A stretch of 64,000 bases of DNA from Legionella longbeachae (GTDB lineage: Bacteria > Pseudomonadota > Gammaproteobacteria > Legionellales > Legionellaceae). A program made the position numbers and the translations under genes. Numbering within the stretch: the first letter of the stretch is position 1; each line of letters begins with the position of its first letter. The DNA lies in the NCBI RefSeq assembly GCF_004283175.1, contig NZ_RXNW01000012.1, positions 1 through 64,000 on the forward strand. Reading direction: 5' to 3'. Positions 49,571 through 59,763 of this stretch are shown one piece after another. The notes beneath the pieces are model-generated. The model searched no databases and was not told the DNA's origin. It saw only the letters and a list, made by a program, of their open reading frames with translations.

Positions 49571-50383
49571 ATGCCCAATCATTTTATAATCTTAATGTGG
49601 AATATTGTGCTAAAAGGTTTTTATTCCTTGTTGATTATGGTTTGCTTGTTGATGCAAGCCTGTACCCATAATGAAGAAAGTGAAAAACAAAATTTTAAAA
49701 AGCCCAATCTAAGTAAGGCTGCATCATACAATGCCCAGCTTGGTTTAGGTTATTTAAAACAAGGTGACAGGCCTCGAGCTAAAAAGAAATTGCTTACAGC
49801 GCTTGAGCAGGAACCTGCATCACCCGATGTTAATTCAGCATTGGCTTATTATTTTGAACAAACCAAAGAATTGGAGCAAGCAGAAAAATATTATTTGAAG
49901 GCAATATCTCTAACCGGAAGCGGTGGGGCTCAACTAAATAATTATGGTGCCTTTTTATGCCGACAAGGTGATTATAAGAAAGCCGAAAAATACTTTTTAA
50001 AAGCAGCTAATGATGTACAGTATATACATACTGCCGGGGCTTATGAAAATGCAGGATTATGTGCGTTAACTGCTCCTAATGATGAAAAAGCTATGTTTTA
50101 TTTCACAAAAGCACTAAATCAAGATCCCTCACGGAAGGTATCCTTATATGAGCTGCTGAAATTAGAAATTAAAATGGGAAAAGAGCAGGCTGCTTTTGCT
50201 TTAGTACAGAATCATCCTGATTTAGTTTTAAATGACAAAATGCTGTTGTCATTAGCTAAAGAAGTTTCTGAGAAAGTGGGGCAGCATCAAATTGCAGCAC
50301 AATATGAGCAAAGTATAAATAATTTAAATTCCTATATCGATAACAGTGGAGTAAATAATGAACACAATAACCACTCTGGATGA
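49571..50383 (+). CDS. pilW: Type IV pilus stability lipoprotein PilW (PilF-like)
   Basis: This 270-residue TPR protein has a lipoprotein signal ending LLMQAC (Cys at about residue 31) and tandem tetratricopeptide repeats from about 50 (AQLGLGYLKQGDRPRAKKKL, then LNNYGAFLCRQGDYKKAEKYF). In other bacteria PilF/PilW localises the PilQ secretin of the type IV pilus. ATG at 49571 or a later ATG at 49595 could be the start. It overlaps rodZ by 26 bp. Confidence 0.88.
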   Translation: MPNHFIILMWNIVLKGFYSLLIMVCLLMQACTHNEESEKQNFKKPNLSKAASYNAQLGLGYLKQGDRPRAKKKLLTALEQEPASPDVNSALAYYFEQTKELEQAEKYYLKAISLTGSGGAQLNNYGAFLCRQGDYKKAEKYFLKAANDVQYIHTAGAYENAGLCALTAPNDEKAMFYFTKALNQDPSRKVSLYELLKLEIKMGKEQAAFALVQNHPDLVLNDKMLLSLAKEVSEKVGQHQIAAQYEQSINNLNSYIDNSGVNNEHNNHSG

Positions 50384-50942
50384 AAATATACTTGAAAATG
50401 ATAGGAATCCAGGAGCGCATCTTGCCTCTATACGAGAACAAAAGGGTTATACTATCGAATATGTTGCTAATAAGCTTCATTTAAGAGCCCGTATTATTGA
50501 GTTAATTGAAAATAACGAGTTTCATTTGTTGCCTGAACCTGTTTTTGTTAAGGGATATTTGCGAGCATACGCCAAGCTATTGGGTACTTCTCCCGAGCCT
50601 TACCTGGCAATATTTAATAAGCAATACCTTGTTGAGAGAAAACCAGAACGTGCATTGTGGCAACAAAGTAAACGCGAATCCCATAAAGCAGAACATATTA
50701 TTCGTTGGTTTACTCTTTTATTTGCTTTGGGAGTGATTGTTGCTGTTGGTATTTGGTGGCAAAAAAATAGGGATAATCAACAGCTATTTTCAACAAATAG
50801 TCCTGCTCCTGTCGATTTATCGCTGAATCACCAAACACCAGTAAATAAAAATTTAGAAATCAAATTAACAGATATCTCTAAAATGCAATCTTTGCTCAAT
50901 CCAAAGCCAGAAATGTCTCCTTTGGAGAAAAGCAGTGACTGA
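50358..50942 (+). CDS. rodZ: RodZ-like membrane HTH protein, short form
   Basis: RodZ links MreB to the membrane and shapes the cell. The 194-residue protein has a cytoplasmic helix-turn-helix (about 21-85, ASIREQKGYTIEYVANKLHL) and one membrane helix (about 112-132, FTLLFALGVIVAVGIWW). Only about 60 residues follow, so the periplasmic DUF4115 domain of typical RodZ (over 300 residues) is missing. Position between pilW and hisS is the usual one, though ispG is absent. It overlaps hisS by eight bases. Confidence 0.85.
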   Translation: MNTITTLDENILENDRNPGAHLASIREQKGYTIEYVANKLHLRARIIELIENNEFHLLPEPVFVKGYLRAYAKLLGTSPEPYLAIFNKQYLVERKPERALWQQSKRESHKAEHIIRWFTLLFALGVIVAVGIWWQKNRDNQQLFSTNSPAPVDLSLNHQTPVNKNLEIKLTDISKMQSLLNPKPEMSPLEKSSD

Positions 50943-52212
50943 AAGAATCCAGGCAATTCGTGGGATGAATGATGTTCTACCTGACGCAACGCCTCTCTGG
51001 CGCACCTTAGAACAAGTGTTTATTCATGTGCTGACACGTTATGGTTACCAGGAGATACGTTTTCCACTGGTTGAAAGTACACAATTGTTTAAACGCACTA
51101 TTGGCGAAGTCACTGATATTGTTGAAAAGGAAATGTACACCTTTAACGATCTAAATGGTGACAGTATTACCCTTAGACCAGAAGGAACGGCCGGTTGTGT
51201 TCGTGCTTGTCTTGAGCATGGTCTTTTACATAATCAGCAACAAAAACTGTGGTACATGGGACCTATGTTTCGTCATGAACGACCTCAGAAAGGTCGATAT
51301 AGGCAGTTTAATCAACTTGGTGTCGAAGCATTTGGAATGTCAGGCGCAATGATTGAATTGGAATTGATCTCTATTTGCCGTAAGTTTTGGGAGCAGTTAG
51401 GATTTGATAATTTAGTCCAATTACAGGTGAATACTTTAGGGGAATTATCTGAACGACATCATTATAAGAAAGTTTTGGTAGAATACCTACTGGATCATGA
51501 AAATCTATTAGATGAAGACAGTAAACGAAGGTTAGATCGAAATCCATTGCGGATTTTAGACAGTAAAAATCCGGAAATGCACAGTTTATTAGCCAATGCT
51601 CCAAAATTAATTGATGTTTTAGGCGAGAAAAGCCGTGCACATTTTAAATCTTTTTGTGATGGCTTAGATACATTAAATATTTCTTATGAAGTCAATCCAG
51701 TCTTGGTACGTGGCCTTGATTATTATGGACATACAGTATTTGAATGGGTTACAGATAAATTAGGCAGCCAAGCAACTGTTTGCGCTGGAGGTCGTTACGA
51801 TATACTCGTAGAACAGCTAGGTGGTAATCGAACACCGGCAGCTGGTTTTGCTTTAGGCATTGAAAGAATTTATTTGCTGATGGAAACCTTAAATCTATTA
51901 AAGCAAGAAGAGAAAAAAAATACTATATATATCATTGCCACTAATGACCAGGCTGTGATGCGTGGGCTTAAGATTGCTGAGTCCATTCGTAATGGATATC
52001 CTAAAGTCGAAGTCTTGGTGAACACTGCAGGAGGAAGTTTTAAAAGTCAATTTAAAAAAGCGGATAAAAGTGGTGCACACTTCGCTTTAATTTTGGGTGA
52101 CGATGAAATGATCCAGGAACAAATTGGCATTAAAAATTTACGTAGTGGAACAGAGCAAATTACAGTAAAGCAAAATATGCTTCATCAAGTTTTAAAAGAT
52201 TATTTAGAGTGA
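50935..52212 (+). CDS. hisS: Histidyl-tRNA synthetase
   Basis: HisS charges tRNA-His. It is a class II synthetase of 425 residues with motif 1 near the N-terminus, motif 2 around FRHERPQKGRYRQF, the His-specific LVRGLDYYGHTVFEW and motif 3 in AAGFALGIERI. A C-terminal anticodon-binding domain follows (from about 330). The start is a GTG at 50935 inside rodZ, with GGAG upstream. Confidence 0.97.
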   Translation: MTERIQAIRGMNDVLPDATPLWRTLEQVFIHVLTRYGYQEIRFPLVESTQLFKRTIGEVTDIVEKEMYTFNDLNGDSITLRPEGTAGCVRACLEHGLLHNQQQKLWYMGPMFRHERPQKGRYRQFNQLGVEAFGMSGAMIELELISICRKFWEQLGFDNLVQLQVNTLGELSERHHYKKVLVEYLLDHENLLDEDSKRRLDRNPLRILDSKNPEMHSLLANAPKLIDVLGEKSRAHFKSFCDGLDTLNISYEVNPVLVRGLDYYGHTVFEWVTDKLGSQATVCAGGRYDILVEQLGGNRTPAAGFALGIERIYLLMETLNLLKQEEKKNTIYIIATNDQAVMRGLKIAESIRNGYPKVEVLVNTAGGSFKSQFKKADKSGAHFALILGDDEMIQEQIGIKNLRSGTEQITVKQNMLHQVLKDYLE

Positions 52213-52227
52213 GTGTGGGAGAGTGCT

Positions 52228-52902
52228 ATGTCAGTTTATATGACTGAAGAGGAACAATTAGAATCAATAAAAAAATGGTGGAAGCAATATGGCAATCTAA
52301 TTACTATTGTATTATCGCTAATACTCTTTGGTATTGCCGGATATCGGTATTTGCATTGGCATCAAGAAAAATTAACACAACAAGCTTCTATTGCATATGA
52401 GCATATGATGGTTGCTCTTTCAAATCATAATATTAAGGCTGTAAGATCTTATGCTAATGAATTAATCCATGAACATAGTGGATCGGTGTATGCCGATGTC
52501 GCTCATATGACCCTCGCCAAAATTTATGTATCTAAAAACAATTTAAACAAGGCAACACAGGAGCTGCAAAGCGTCGCTTCTAATAGTCAAATGCTTGCTT
52601 TAAAGCAAATAGCAAAAATTCGTATAGCACGTATCTATGCAGCAGAAAAATCTTATGCTAATGCATTAAAAGAACTTGGTAGCATTGATGATAATACCTA
52701 TTTACCAGTTATTAATGAATTAAAAGGTGATATTTATGGAGCAACAGGCCAATATCAAGAGGCCATTAATTCTTATAAACTAGCATTAGACGAAGTAAAA
52801 ACAAATGGAATGGGTAACTTATTTTTAGAAATGAAAACGAATGAGATCACAAGCAAGTCCCATTCAATGATTTCAGGAGATAAGAAAGTACGGTCTGCAT
52901 AA
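52228..52902 (+). CDS. yfgM: YfgM-like tetratricopeptide membrane protein
   Basis: YfgM is an inner-membrane TPR protein associated with the SecYEG/PpiD translocon exit. The 224-residue protein has a short cytoplasmic start (TEEEQLESIKKWWKQYG), a membrane helix (about 20-40) and periplasmic TPR-like helices (DVAHMTLAKIYVSKNNLNKA). ATG at 52228 is used because GGAGAG precedes it. It follows hisS directly, and bamB is next, as in other gammaproteobacteria. Confidence 0.88.
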   Translation: MSVYMTEEEQLESIKKWWKQYGNLITIVLSLILFGIAGYRYLHWHQEKLTQQASIAYEHMMVALSNHNIKAVRSYANELIHEHSGSVYADVAHMTLAKIYVSKNNLNKATQELQSVASNSQMLALKQIAKIRIARIYAAEKSYANALKELGSIDDNTYLPVINELKGDIYGATGQYQEAINSYKLALDEVKTNGMGNLFLEMKTNEITSKSHSMISGDKKVRSA

Positions 52903-53091
52903 CTAGGGTTGATAACTTTTTTTTCTGGAATTCTGTATTATTTTGTTGAAAATAATTTTAGAACGAAAGGGAGTATTTTCATCCAGATATATATTAAGTA
53001 TGCTTTTTGGTGCGCTATATAAAAGATGTAGGGCATAATGAAACGATCGAAGATAATAAATTCGGGTGGTACAAATTGAGGCTTTATTTTC

Positions 53092-54246
53092 ATGAAAATT
53101 AAATTTTTTATTTTACTTTTCCTTGTTATGGCACAGGGCTGTTCGAAGCTTGATGATTATATGTTAGGTAAGGACAACACCCCAAAACCCAAAGAGCTCA
53201 AAGAAATTCAAGATAAAATAAAAGTGTCTAACAAATGGACCGTTTCTGTAGGTAAGGTCTCTAAAAATAATGAGTACTTAAGGCTTAAACCTGTAGTTCA
53301 AAGTGGTACTATATACATTGCAGATGCTAGCGGACTTGTTCAAGCAGTGAATAAAAGTAACGGTGAAATAAAATGGACTACACCACTGAAACATGGTTTA
53401 GTAAGTGGTCCTACAATTGCAAATGGATATATTGCTTTAGGAACGAGTAACTCCTCAGTTGTTGTGTTAAATCAGAGCAATGGTAAAAAACTATGGCAAG
53501 CTAAGGTTTCTGGTGAAATTTTGTCTCCACCTACCATTACGCATCGGAAAGTCATCGTTAAAACAATTGATGGCAAGGTATATTCATTTGATGTGGTGAG
53601 CGGTAAAGAATTATGGACAGCAGAACATGGTTCACCTAGCTTGATTCTAAAGGCAAGCTCATCTCCAATAGTGATGGGAAATCTGCTGCTAATTGGTTTT
53701 TCTGATGGAAAATTAGACGCGCTTGATATAGATACAGGTCGTGTTATCTGGCAACGAAGCATCGTTTATGCTGCTGGATCAAGCGATGTGGAGCGTTTGG
53801 TAGATATAGATGCGGATCCAATAGTTGAAAGTAATGTGGTTTATTTAGCAACTTATCAAGGTTTTATTGGTGCATTATCACTTTCTGACGGACAATTTCT
53901 TTGGAAAAAGCCAGGATCTGTGTACAAGAACATGGTTTTAAGTGGAAATACGTTATATGTAACCGATAGCCATGATGTAATATGGTCACTTGATAAACAC
54001 AGTGGTCGAGTAAATTGGAAGCAAACTGCTTTAAAAGCAAGGATATTAACTGAACCAGCTTTGATCAACAATGATATTGTCGTAGGTGACAAAACGGGAT
54101 ATCTCCATTTTCTAGACTCACAAACAGGTGAAGTACTAGCCCGTGCAAAAATTTCGGGAGGAATAAGTATCTCCCCGACTGTGATTGGAAACCAGTTATA
54201 CGTATTAACGGACAATGGAATGCTTAATCAATTATCTGTGAGTTAA
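53092..54246 (+). CDS. bamB: Outer membrane assembly lipoprotein BamB
   Basis: BamB is a lipoprotein of the BAM complex that inserts beta-barrel proteins in the outer membrane. The 384 residues begin with a lipoprotein signal ending VMAQGC (Cys at about 17) and continue as an eight-bladed PQQ-like propeller with repeats [44 protein letters not shown] and GRVNWKQTA. It ends two bases before der. The 189-bp gap upstream suggests its own promoter. Confidence 0.94.
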   Translation: MKIKFFILLFLVMAQGCSKLDDYMLGKDNTPKPKELKEIQDKIKVSNKWTVSVGKVSKNNEYLRLKPVVQSGTIYIADASGLVQAVNKSNGEIKWTTPLKHGLVSGPTIANGYIALGTSNSSVVVLNQSNGKKLWQAKVSGEILSPPTITHRKVIVKTIDGKVYSFDVVSGKELWTAEHGSPSLILKASSSPIVMGNLLLIGFSDGKLDALDIDTGRVIWQRSIVYAAGSSDVERLVDIDADPIVESNVVYLATYQGFIGALSLSDGQFLWKKPGSVYKNMVLSGNTLYVTDSHDVIWSLDKHSGRVNWKQTALKARILTEPALINNDIVVGDKTGYLHFLDSQTGEVLARAKISGGISISPTVIGNQLYVLTDNGMLNQLSVS

Positions 54247-54248
54247 AC

Positions 54249-55649
54249 ATGATCCCTGTGATTGCACTTGTTGGACGTCCTAATGTAGGTAAGTCTACTT
54301 TATTTAATAAATTGACAAAAACACAAGATGCTCTTGTTGCAGATTATCCTGGCCTAACTCGCGACAGACAATATGGCCAAGCACAACATGATGACAAGCA
54401 TTATATTGTTGTAGATACCGGTGGTATCGGGATTGATGATATTGCTGTCGATAGTTTAATGTCGAAGCAATCTGAAATAGCATTGCACGAAGCGGATATT
54501 GTATTGTTTTTAGTTGATGGACGCGATGGTTTAACTGGTATTGATGAAAAAATCGCAACTAACCTGCGAAAATTAAATAAAAAAGTCCATCTTGTTGTGA
54601 ATAAAACTGAAGGTCTAGATGATGATATTGCGTGTGCTGATTTTCAATCCTTAGGGATTACAAGTATCCACTCCATTTCTTCCTCCCATGGTACTGGTAT
54701 ACGAACATTGTTGGATGATATTTTATCACCATTTGTCCCTCAATGTGAAAAGGTTGAAGAAATGCATGCGATTAAAATCGCCTTTGCCGGTCGTCCTAAT
54801 GTTGGGAAATCAACGTTGATTAATCGAATTTTAGGAGAGGAACGAGTTGTTGTTTATGACATGCCTGGAACTACCAGAGATAGTATTGCCATTCCTTTTG
54901 CCAGAGATAACCAACAGTATGTTTTAATAGATACCGCAGGAGTTCGAAGAAAATCTCGAATAGATGAAAAAATTGAAAAATTTTCAGTGATTAAAACACT
55001 AAAGGCAATTGAAGAGTCAAATGTCTGTTTACAACTTTTGGATGCCAATGAAGGAATTACCGATCAAGACATGAACTTGCTTGGTTTTATTATTGAATCG
55101 GGCAAGGCTTTAGTGATTGCAGTGAACAAATGGGATGGATTGGACGAAGAGCATAAAGAAAAAATCAAAAGCGAATTATCAAGAAGATTACACTTTGCGA
55201 ATTTTGCTAAAATCAGGTTTATTTCAGCCCTGCATGGTAGTGGAGTAGGAAATCTGTTTAAAGATATTAATGAAGCTTATACCTCTGCAATCCAATCTTT
55301 TTCTACACCAAAATTAACCCGTTTACTTCAAGACCTCAGTACAAAACATACTCCTCCATGTGTGAATGGACGCAGGATTAAGTTGCGTTATGCACATCTT
55401 GGTGGTCATAATCCACCTGTCATTGTTATTCACGGAAACCAATTGGCTGACTTGCCTGATAGCTATAAACGATATCTCAATAATGAATTTATTAGGCATC
55501 TTGGATTAGTTGGTACTCCTTTGAAACTTGAATTTAAAGGGGGAATGAATCCCTTTGCTGAAAAGAAAAATAAATTATCACAGCGTCAAGTTAATAAAAA
55601 AAGAAGATTAATGAGTCATATAAAAAAGAACGCCAAAAAAAAGAAATAG
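54249..55649 (+). CDS. der: Ribosome biogenesis GTPase Der
   Basis: Der (EngA) is essential for assembly of the 50S subunit. The 466-residue protein has two tandem GTPase domains, each with GRPNVGKST (about residues 8-16 and 180-188), DTGGIG and DTAGVR switch motifs, and NKTEG and NKWDG base-specificity motifs, followed by a KH-like domain and a Lys-rich C-terminus. A weak hairpin CTCTTT/AAAGAG lies just after the stop. Confidence 0.97.
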   Translation: MIPVIALVGRPNVGKSTLFNKLTKTQDALVADYPGLTRDRQYGQAQHDDKHYIVVDTGGIGIDDIAVDSLMSKQSEIALHEADIVLFLVDGRDGLTGIDEKIATNLRKLNKKVHLVVNKTEGLDDDIACADFQSLGITSIHSISSSHGTGIRTLLDDILSPFVPQCEKVEEMHAIKIAFAGRPNVGKSTLINRILGEERVVVYDMPGTTRDSIAIPFARDNQQYVLIDTAGVRRKSRIDEKIEKFSVIKTLKAIEESNVCLQLLDANEGITDQDMNLLGFIIESGKALVIAVNKWDGLDEEHKEKIKSELSRRLHFANFAKIRFISALHGSGVGNLFKDINEAYTSAIQSFSTPKLTRLLQDLSTKHTPPCVNGRRIKLRYAHLGGHNPPVIVIHGNQLADLPDSYKRYLNNEFIRHLGLVGTPLKLEFKGGMNPFAEKKNKLSQRQVNKKRRLMSHIKKNAKKKK

Positions 55650-55866
55650 ACTCTTTGTAAAAGAGCTATCTGTTTCAGTCCAATATTGATTGAGTTAGAT
55701 GAGCTGATTAAGTAACCTTGCTCAATAACCTAAATCAGTCTAATCTTTGAATTAGATAACAAATTTATCATTTATAAAATCTATAGAGCGTAAATAGATC
55801 CGGGGATATATTTTTTTATATTGCCTCAAGTGAACTTAGTAGTCATGTCTTCAGCAGGAGAAGTAT

Positions 55867-56316
55867 ATGGATAACCCAATCTCTGAAAACCTGGAATTAT
55901 TTAATTTCATGAAAAATTTGGATTTATTTAAAATGCTAAATAAAAATGCCTTATGGCCATTAGTCAACCTGGTAACACTTCGTCAATTTGAGCCGGGTGA
56001 ATTAATTATCGCTGAAAATACTGATCCGACTGGCATCTTTGTTGTTTATAAAGGTACTGTTGAAGTCTTCAAAACCTTACAAGATGGGAGTGAATTGGTA
56101 ATTACCCAATTAGATCCCGGACAAATCATTGGGGAAATATCTGTAATTGATAAATTAAAAACTACTGCCTCTGTGAAGGCATTAGACAAGGTGGAGTGTA
56201 TCTTTATTTCAGAATGGGACTTTACCACTCAAATACATGCTTATCCAGCTATTGGTCTCCAGCTTCTTCCTGTGCTGACCCATAGAATTCGCATTATGTA
56301 CGAGAAAATAAAATGA
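55867..56316 (+). CDS. Cyclic-nucleotide-binding-like protein of export operon
   Basis: This 149-residue protein is a single CRP-like cNMP-binding beta-barrel without DNA-binding domain. The fold is marked by FEPGELIIAENTDPTGIFVV, then YKGTVEVFKTL and PGQIIGEISVIDK. In the phosphate-binding cassette the Arg that normally holds the cyclic phosphate is replaced by Thr (KLKTTASV), so nucleotide binding is doubtful. It is preceded by AGGAG and overlaps the HlyD gene by four bases, so it belongs to the export operon, perhaps as a regulator or scaffold. Confidence 0.8.
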   Translation: MDNPISENLELFNFMKNLDLFKMLNKNALWPLVNLVTLRQFEPGELIIAENTDPTGIFVVYKGTVEVFKTLQDGSELVITQLDPGQIIGEISVIDKLKTTASVKALDKVECIFISEWDFTTQIHAYPAIGLQLLPVLTHRIRIMYEKIK

Positions 56317-57590
56317 AAGAGTCAGATCTCTATCGTAAGCAGGCAGTTGAGTCATTTTATGAGCGCGAAGATTTCCAGCAAAACATTCGAATTATCACAC
56401 CAAAGTCATGGATTTATTTAATCATTTTTTTTATGTTAATTATATCTGGAGTCTTATGGTTAATATTTGGTAAAATTACTACTTTAGTTGAAGGACAGGG
56501 TATAATTTTTGCAAAAAATGCAGAAATTATTAATGTGATGTCTCCTATTTCTGGTGGGTATGTAAAGCAGTTATGGGTTGATCCTGGAGTTAAAGTAAAA
56601 AAGGGACAATTACTTGCTACTTTAGTGAATCCTAATATGAATAGTGAAGCTAAAGAGTTAAGCAATTACATAGAACAACAGAAAATTAAATTGGCTGAGC
56701 TGACAAAAACTGCAAAATTCGAAATTGATATTCGCTTAAAACAAATTCAAGATTCTATTAATCACGCACAAACAATTAATGAAAGTTTACAAGAGAAAAA
56801 AAATCGTCTTGAATCCTTATTAAAAATTCAGGAAGCAGCGTTTAAAAAAGGAATTTTATCGCGTTTGGAGTTAACGGATATACAAGTAGCTTATTATGAT
56901 TCGAAAGAACAAATTACTAAAAATGAAAATACGCTTATTGAATTGAATCAAGACAAAAATGACTATATTGAGTCTTGGAATACAAAAATTCGCGATTTAC
57001 AGGAGAAATTGGCACAATCTCAATTTAATTTAAAAAAACTAATAGAAAACATTAAGTTAACTGAAACTGTTTTGAGCCCAGAAGATGGAATTGTTTCGAA
57101 TGAATATGTAAAACCCGGGGATTTCTTAACTGAAAAACAAACACTCATTAATATCATTACTCACAATAAAGATTTAGAAGTCATTGCTTTTTTCAATGCC
57201 GATGTTGGCAAAAAAATTGTAGTTGGTATGGAATCTAAAGTTTTTCCTAAACATGTCAATGTACTTGAATATGGAGGGATAGTTGGCAAAGTCACTTTTG
57301 TGAGCGAGTTACCTATAAGTCCAGAAGGTCTTGAAAGTATTTTAGAAAATAAAAAAATGGCTGATGTATTTGAGCAAAATGGTCCCGTTTTTAAAGTAAA
57401 AATAGAGCTGGAACATTCGCTGGAGACTCCAACGGGCTATCGTTGGACTACTTCATCTGGCCCTAAAGAAAAGCTCTCAATTGGTACTGTTACGAAGGTG
57501 GAGATAGTCGTTAAAAAAGAACATCCGCTTTCTATAATCCTGCCAATTTTAAAATCGGCAAAAAACTGGGTAATGAATAAAAATGATTAA
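56313..57590 (+). CDS. HlyD-family membrane fusion protein (NHLM-type)
   Basis: The 425-residue adaptor links an inner-membrane ABC exporter to the outer membrane. It has one membrane helix (about 31-55, SWIYLIIFFMLIISGVLW), lipoyl-like half motifs (ISGGYVKQLWVDPGVKVKKG, then LSPEDGIVSNEYVKPGDFL), and a coiled-coil hairpin (about 115-245). Layout matches HlyD members of nitrile-hydratase-leader microcin (NHLM) export systems. It overlaps the next gene by eight bases. Confidence 0.85.
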   Translation: MKESDLYRKQAVESFYEREDFQQNIRIITPKSWIYLIIFFMLIISGVLWLIFGKITTLVEGQGIIFAKNAEIINVMSPISGGYVKQLWVDPGVKVKKGQLLATLVNPNMNSEAKELSNYIEQQKIKLAELTKTAKFEIDIRLKQIQDSINHAQTINESLQEKKNRLESLLKIQEAAFKKGILSRLELTDIQVAYYDSKEQITKNENTLIELNQDKNDYIESWNTKIRDLQEKLAQSQFNLKKLIENIKLTETVLSPEDGIVSNEYVKPGDFLTEKQTLINIITHNKDLEVIAFFNADVGKKIVVGMESKVFPKHVNVLEYGGIVGKVTFVSELPISPEGLESILENKKMADVFEQNGPVFKVKIELEHSLETPTGYRWTTSSGPKEKLSIGTVTKVEIVVKKEHPLSIILPILKSAKNWVMNKND

Positions 57591-59763
57591 ATTTGATCTT
57601 GATCCTGGTTTATTAAATGCTCCGCATAAACGAGTCAAAACTGCCACTATTCTCCAAATGGATGCCATGGAATGTGGCGCTGTTTCTCTTTCAATCATTC
57701 TTTCCTACTATGGTCTATACATCTCTGCCGAGGAAATGCGGGAGGCATGCGGAGTTACCCGTGATGGTTCAAAAGCAATAAATATCATCAAAGCAGCTAG
57801 AGCTTTAGGTATGAATGCAGAAGGTAAGCGTATCCAGGAAATAGATACTCTTCGTTATATGCAAACTCCATTCATCATTTTCTGGAAATTTGAACACTTT
57901 ATGGTAATTGAAGGGATTATAAAAAATAAAGTATATATCAATGATCCTGCTACAGGGCCCAGGGTTATTACTGTTGAAGAATTTGATAAAGGTTTTACTG
58001 GTGTGGTTTTACGCATTACGCCAAGTAAGGAATTTAAAGCTGGGGGCAAAAAAGAGAAAACAGTTATTGATTTACTGCGTGACCATTTAAAGGGCGATTC
58101 AACAGAAATTATTTATATCGTTCTCGTCTCAGCGCTTCTGTCAATTCCGCAAGCATCTTTGGCTTTATTCATTGAATTTTTTGTTGATAATATTATTGTT
58201 AAACACCAGAAACAATGGATGCCCGGTTTTATTATTGGAATGACGATTACCTTAATTATGACGATAATACTTTTGTGGATTCAGCAATATTATGTAGTAA
58301 GATACAAATTAAAATTTTCAATCAAAAGAATTCCAGAGTTTTTCAATAAACTTCTGCATTTACCAATGAATTATTACCTGCAAAGAGCCACTGGCGATAT
58401 TGCAAACAGGGTGCATATTTTTGATGAAATAGCATCAAAGACAACTGCTTTTTTATCTGAATCAATCATTGGAATTTTAAGTATATTAATTTATACAACG
58501 CTTATTCTATTAATTAATCAAACCATTGGATTGATTACGATTTTTATTACGATATTAAACTTTTTAGCAATTGTACTTACCAAAAGAAAAATTATAGATC
58601 TTGGTCGTCGTTACTCACAAGATCATGCAAAAATATACGGTATTGAATATAGTGGGGTACAAATGATTGAAACACTAAAATTCATGAATGGAGAAAATCG
58701 CTTTTTTTCTCGTTGGTTAAGCTATAAATCCAAGCTAATTGATTCAGAACAAAAAATAGATTTTTATACCGCACTTATTTCATTATTGCCTAGCGTTCTT
58801 TATTTCTTTAATCTGGTTTTTCTGATTATCTTAGGCCTTCATTTTATTATACAAGGGACAATGACCGTAGGAGGTTTAATTGCAATTTATACCTTGTTGC
58901 TTCTTTTTTCTGGCCCAGTAATTGAAATTGTGGATAATTTTTTGAAAATCAATGAGCTTAAAGCAGACTTAATTCGAGTTAATGATGTTTTACTGGCGCA
59001 AAAAAATGATAAGGAGATAGAGGAGGGTGATATAAAATCGAATAACTTGATCGATATAAAAGATCTTTATTTTGGTTATTCAAAACTAGAAGCACCTATC
59101 CTGTCGGAAATCAATATTCATTTGAAAAAAGGCGGTACAGTTGCGATTACAGGCCTTTCAGGTGGTGGAAAATCTTCGCTGCTCAATTTGATTTGTGGAC
59201 TTTTTGAACCTTGGTCTGGTCACATTTATCTCAAAGGAAAAAGCATAAAAAATTATACTCCCAAGGAATTGTTTAAGATGGTTTCCTATGTTGACCAACA
59301 TGTTTTTCTATTTGAAGGAACGATTCGCGATAACCTTACCATGTGGGATAGAAGTATTGAAGAAGAAACCATCATTGAAGCTCTCGAAGCTGCCTGTATT
59401 TATGATTTAGTTAAATTAAAAGGAGGCCTTGACTATCCTATTCAGGAAGGAGGAAGTAATATAAGTCTTGGCCAGGCTCAAAGGATTGAATTAGCACGGG
59501 CATTGTTAAAAAAACCTGAATTGATTCTTCTTGATGAAGCAACCTCTGCTCTCGATTCTCTAAGCGAGGCAAAAATTTATGAAAATTTGCGTAAAATGAA
59601 TTGCAGTTTTCTCATTGTGACCCATCGATTGAGCGCTATAAAATATTGTGATGAAATTGTTGTAATTGAAGATGGGGGAATTATTGAAAGGGGAGATCAT
59701 GAACAATTAATGAAGCTCAACGGACGATATAGGGGATTTATCGAAAGGGATTACTTATTATGA
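57583..59763 (+). CDS. ABC exporter with C39 peptidase domain (NHLM ABC1-like)
   Basis: This 726-residue protein has an N-terminal C39 peptidase with all active-site residues: Gln25, Cys31 (QMDAMECGA), His105 (FEHFMVIEG) and Asp121 (NDPATGP). It should therefore cut a leader after a double-Gly-type site during export. A six-helix membrane domain (about 170-450) and an ATPase domain follow. Walker A GLSGGGKSS is near residue 525 and Walker B LILLDEATSALD is intact. The signature reads ISLGQA instead of LSGGQ, so one composite ATP site is probably weak. It overlaps the second ABC gene by four bases. Confidence 0.88.
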   Translation: MIKFDLDPGLLNAPHKRVKTATILQMDAMECGAVSLSIILSYYGLYISAEEMREACGVTRDGSKAINIIKAARALGMNAEGKRIQEIDTLRYMQTPFIIFWKFEHFMVIEGIIKNKVYINDPATGPRVITVEEFDKGFTGVVLRITPSKEFKAGGKKEKTVIDLLRDHLKGDSTEIIYIVLVSALLSIPQASLALFIEFFVDNIIVKHQKQWMPGFIIGMTITLIMTIILLWIQQYYVVRYKLKFSIKRIPEFFNKLLHLPMNYYLQRATGDIANRVHIFDEIASKTTAFLSESIIGILSILIYTTLILLINQTIGLITIFITILNFLAIVLTKRKIIDLGRRYSQDHAKIYGIEYSGVQMIETLKFMNGENRFFSRWLSYKSKLIDSEQKIDFYTALISLLPSVLYFFNLVFLIILGLHFIIQGTMTVGGLIAIYTLLLLFSGPVIEIVDNFLKINELKADLIRVNDVLLAQKNDKEIEEGDIKSNNLIDIKDLYFGYSKLEAPILSEINIHLKKGGTVAITGLSGGGKSSLLNLICGLFEPWSGHIYLKGKSIKNYTPKELFKMVSYVDQHVFLFEGTIRDNLTMWDRSIEEETIIEALEAACIYDLVKLKGGLDYPIQEGGSNISLGQAQRIELARALLKKPELILLDEATSALDSLSEAKIYENLRKMNCSFLIVTHRLSAIKYCDEIVVIEDGGIIERGDHEQLMKLNGRYRGFIERDYLL

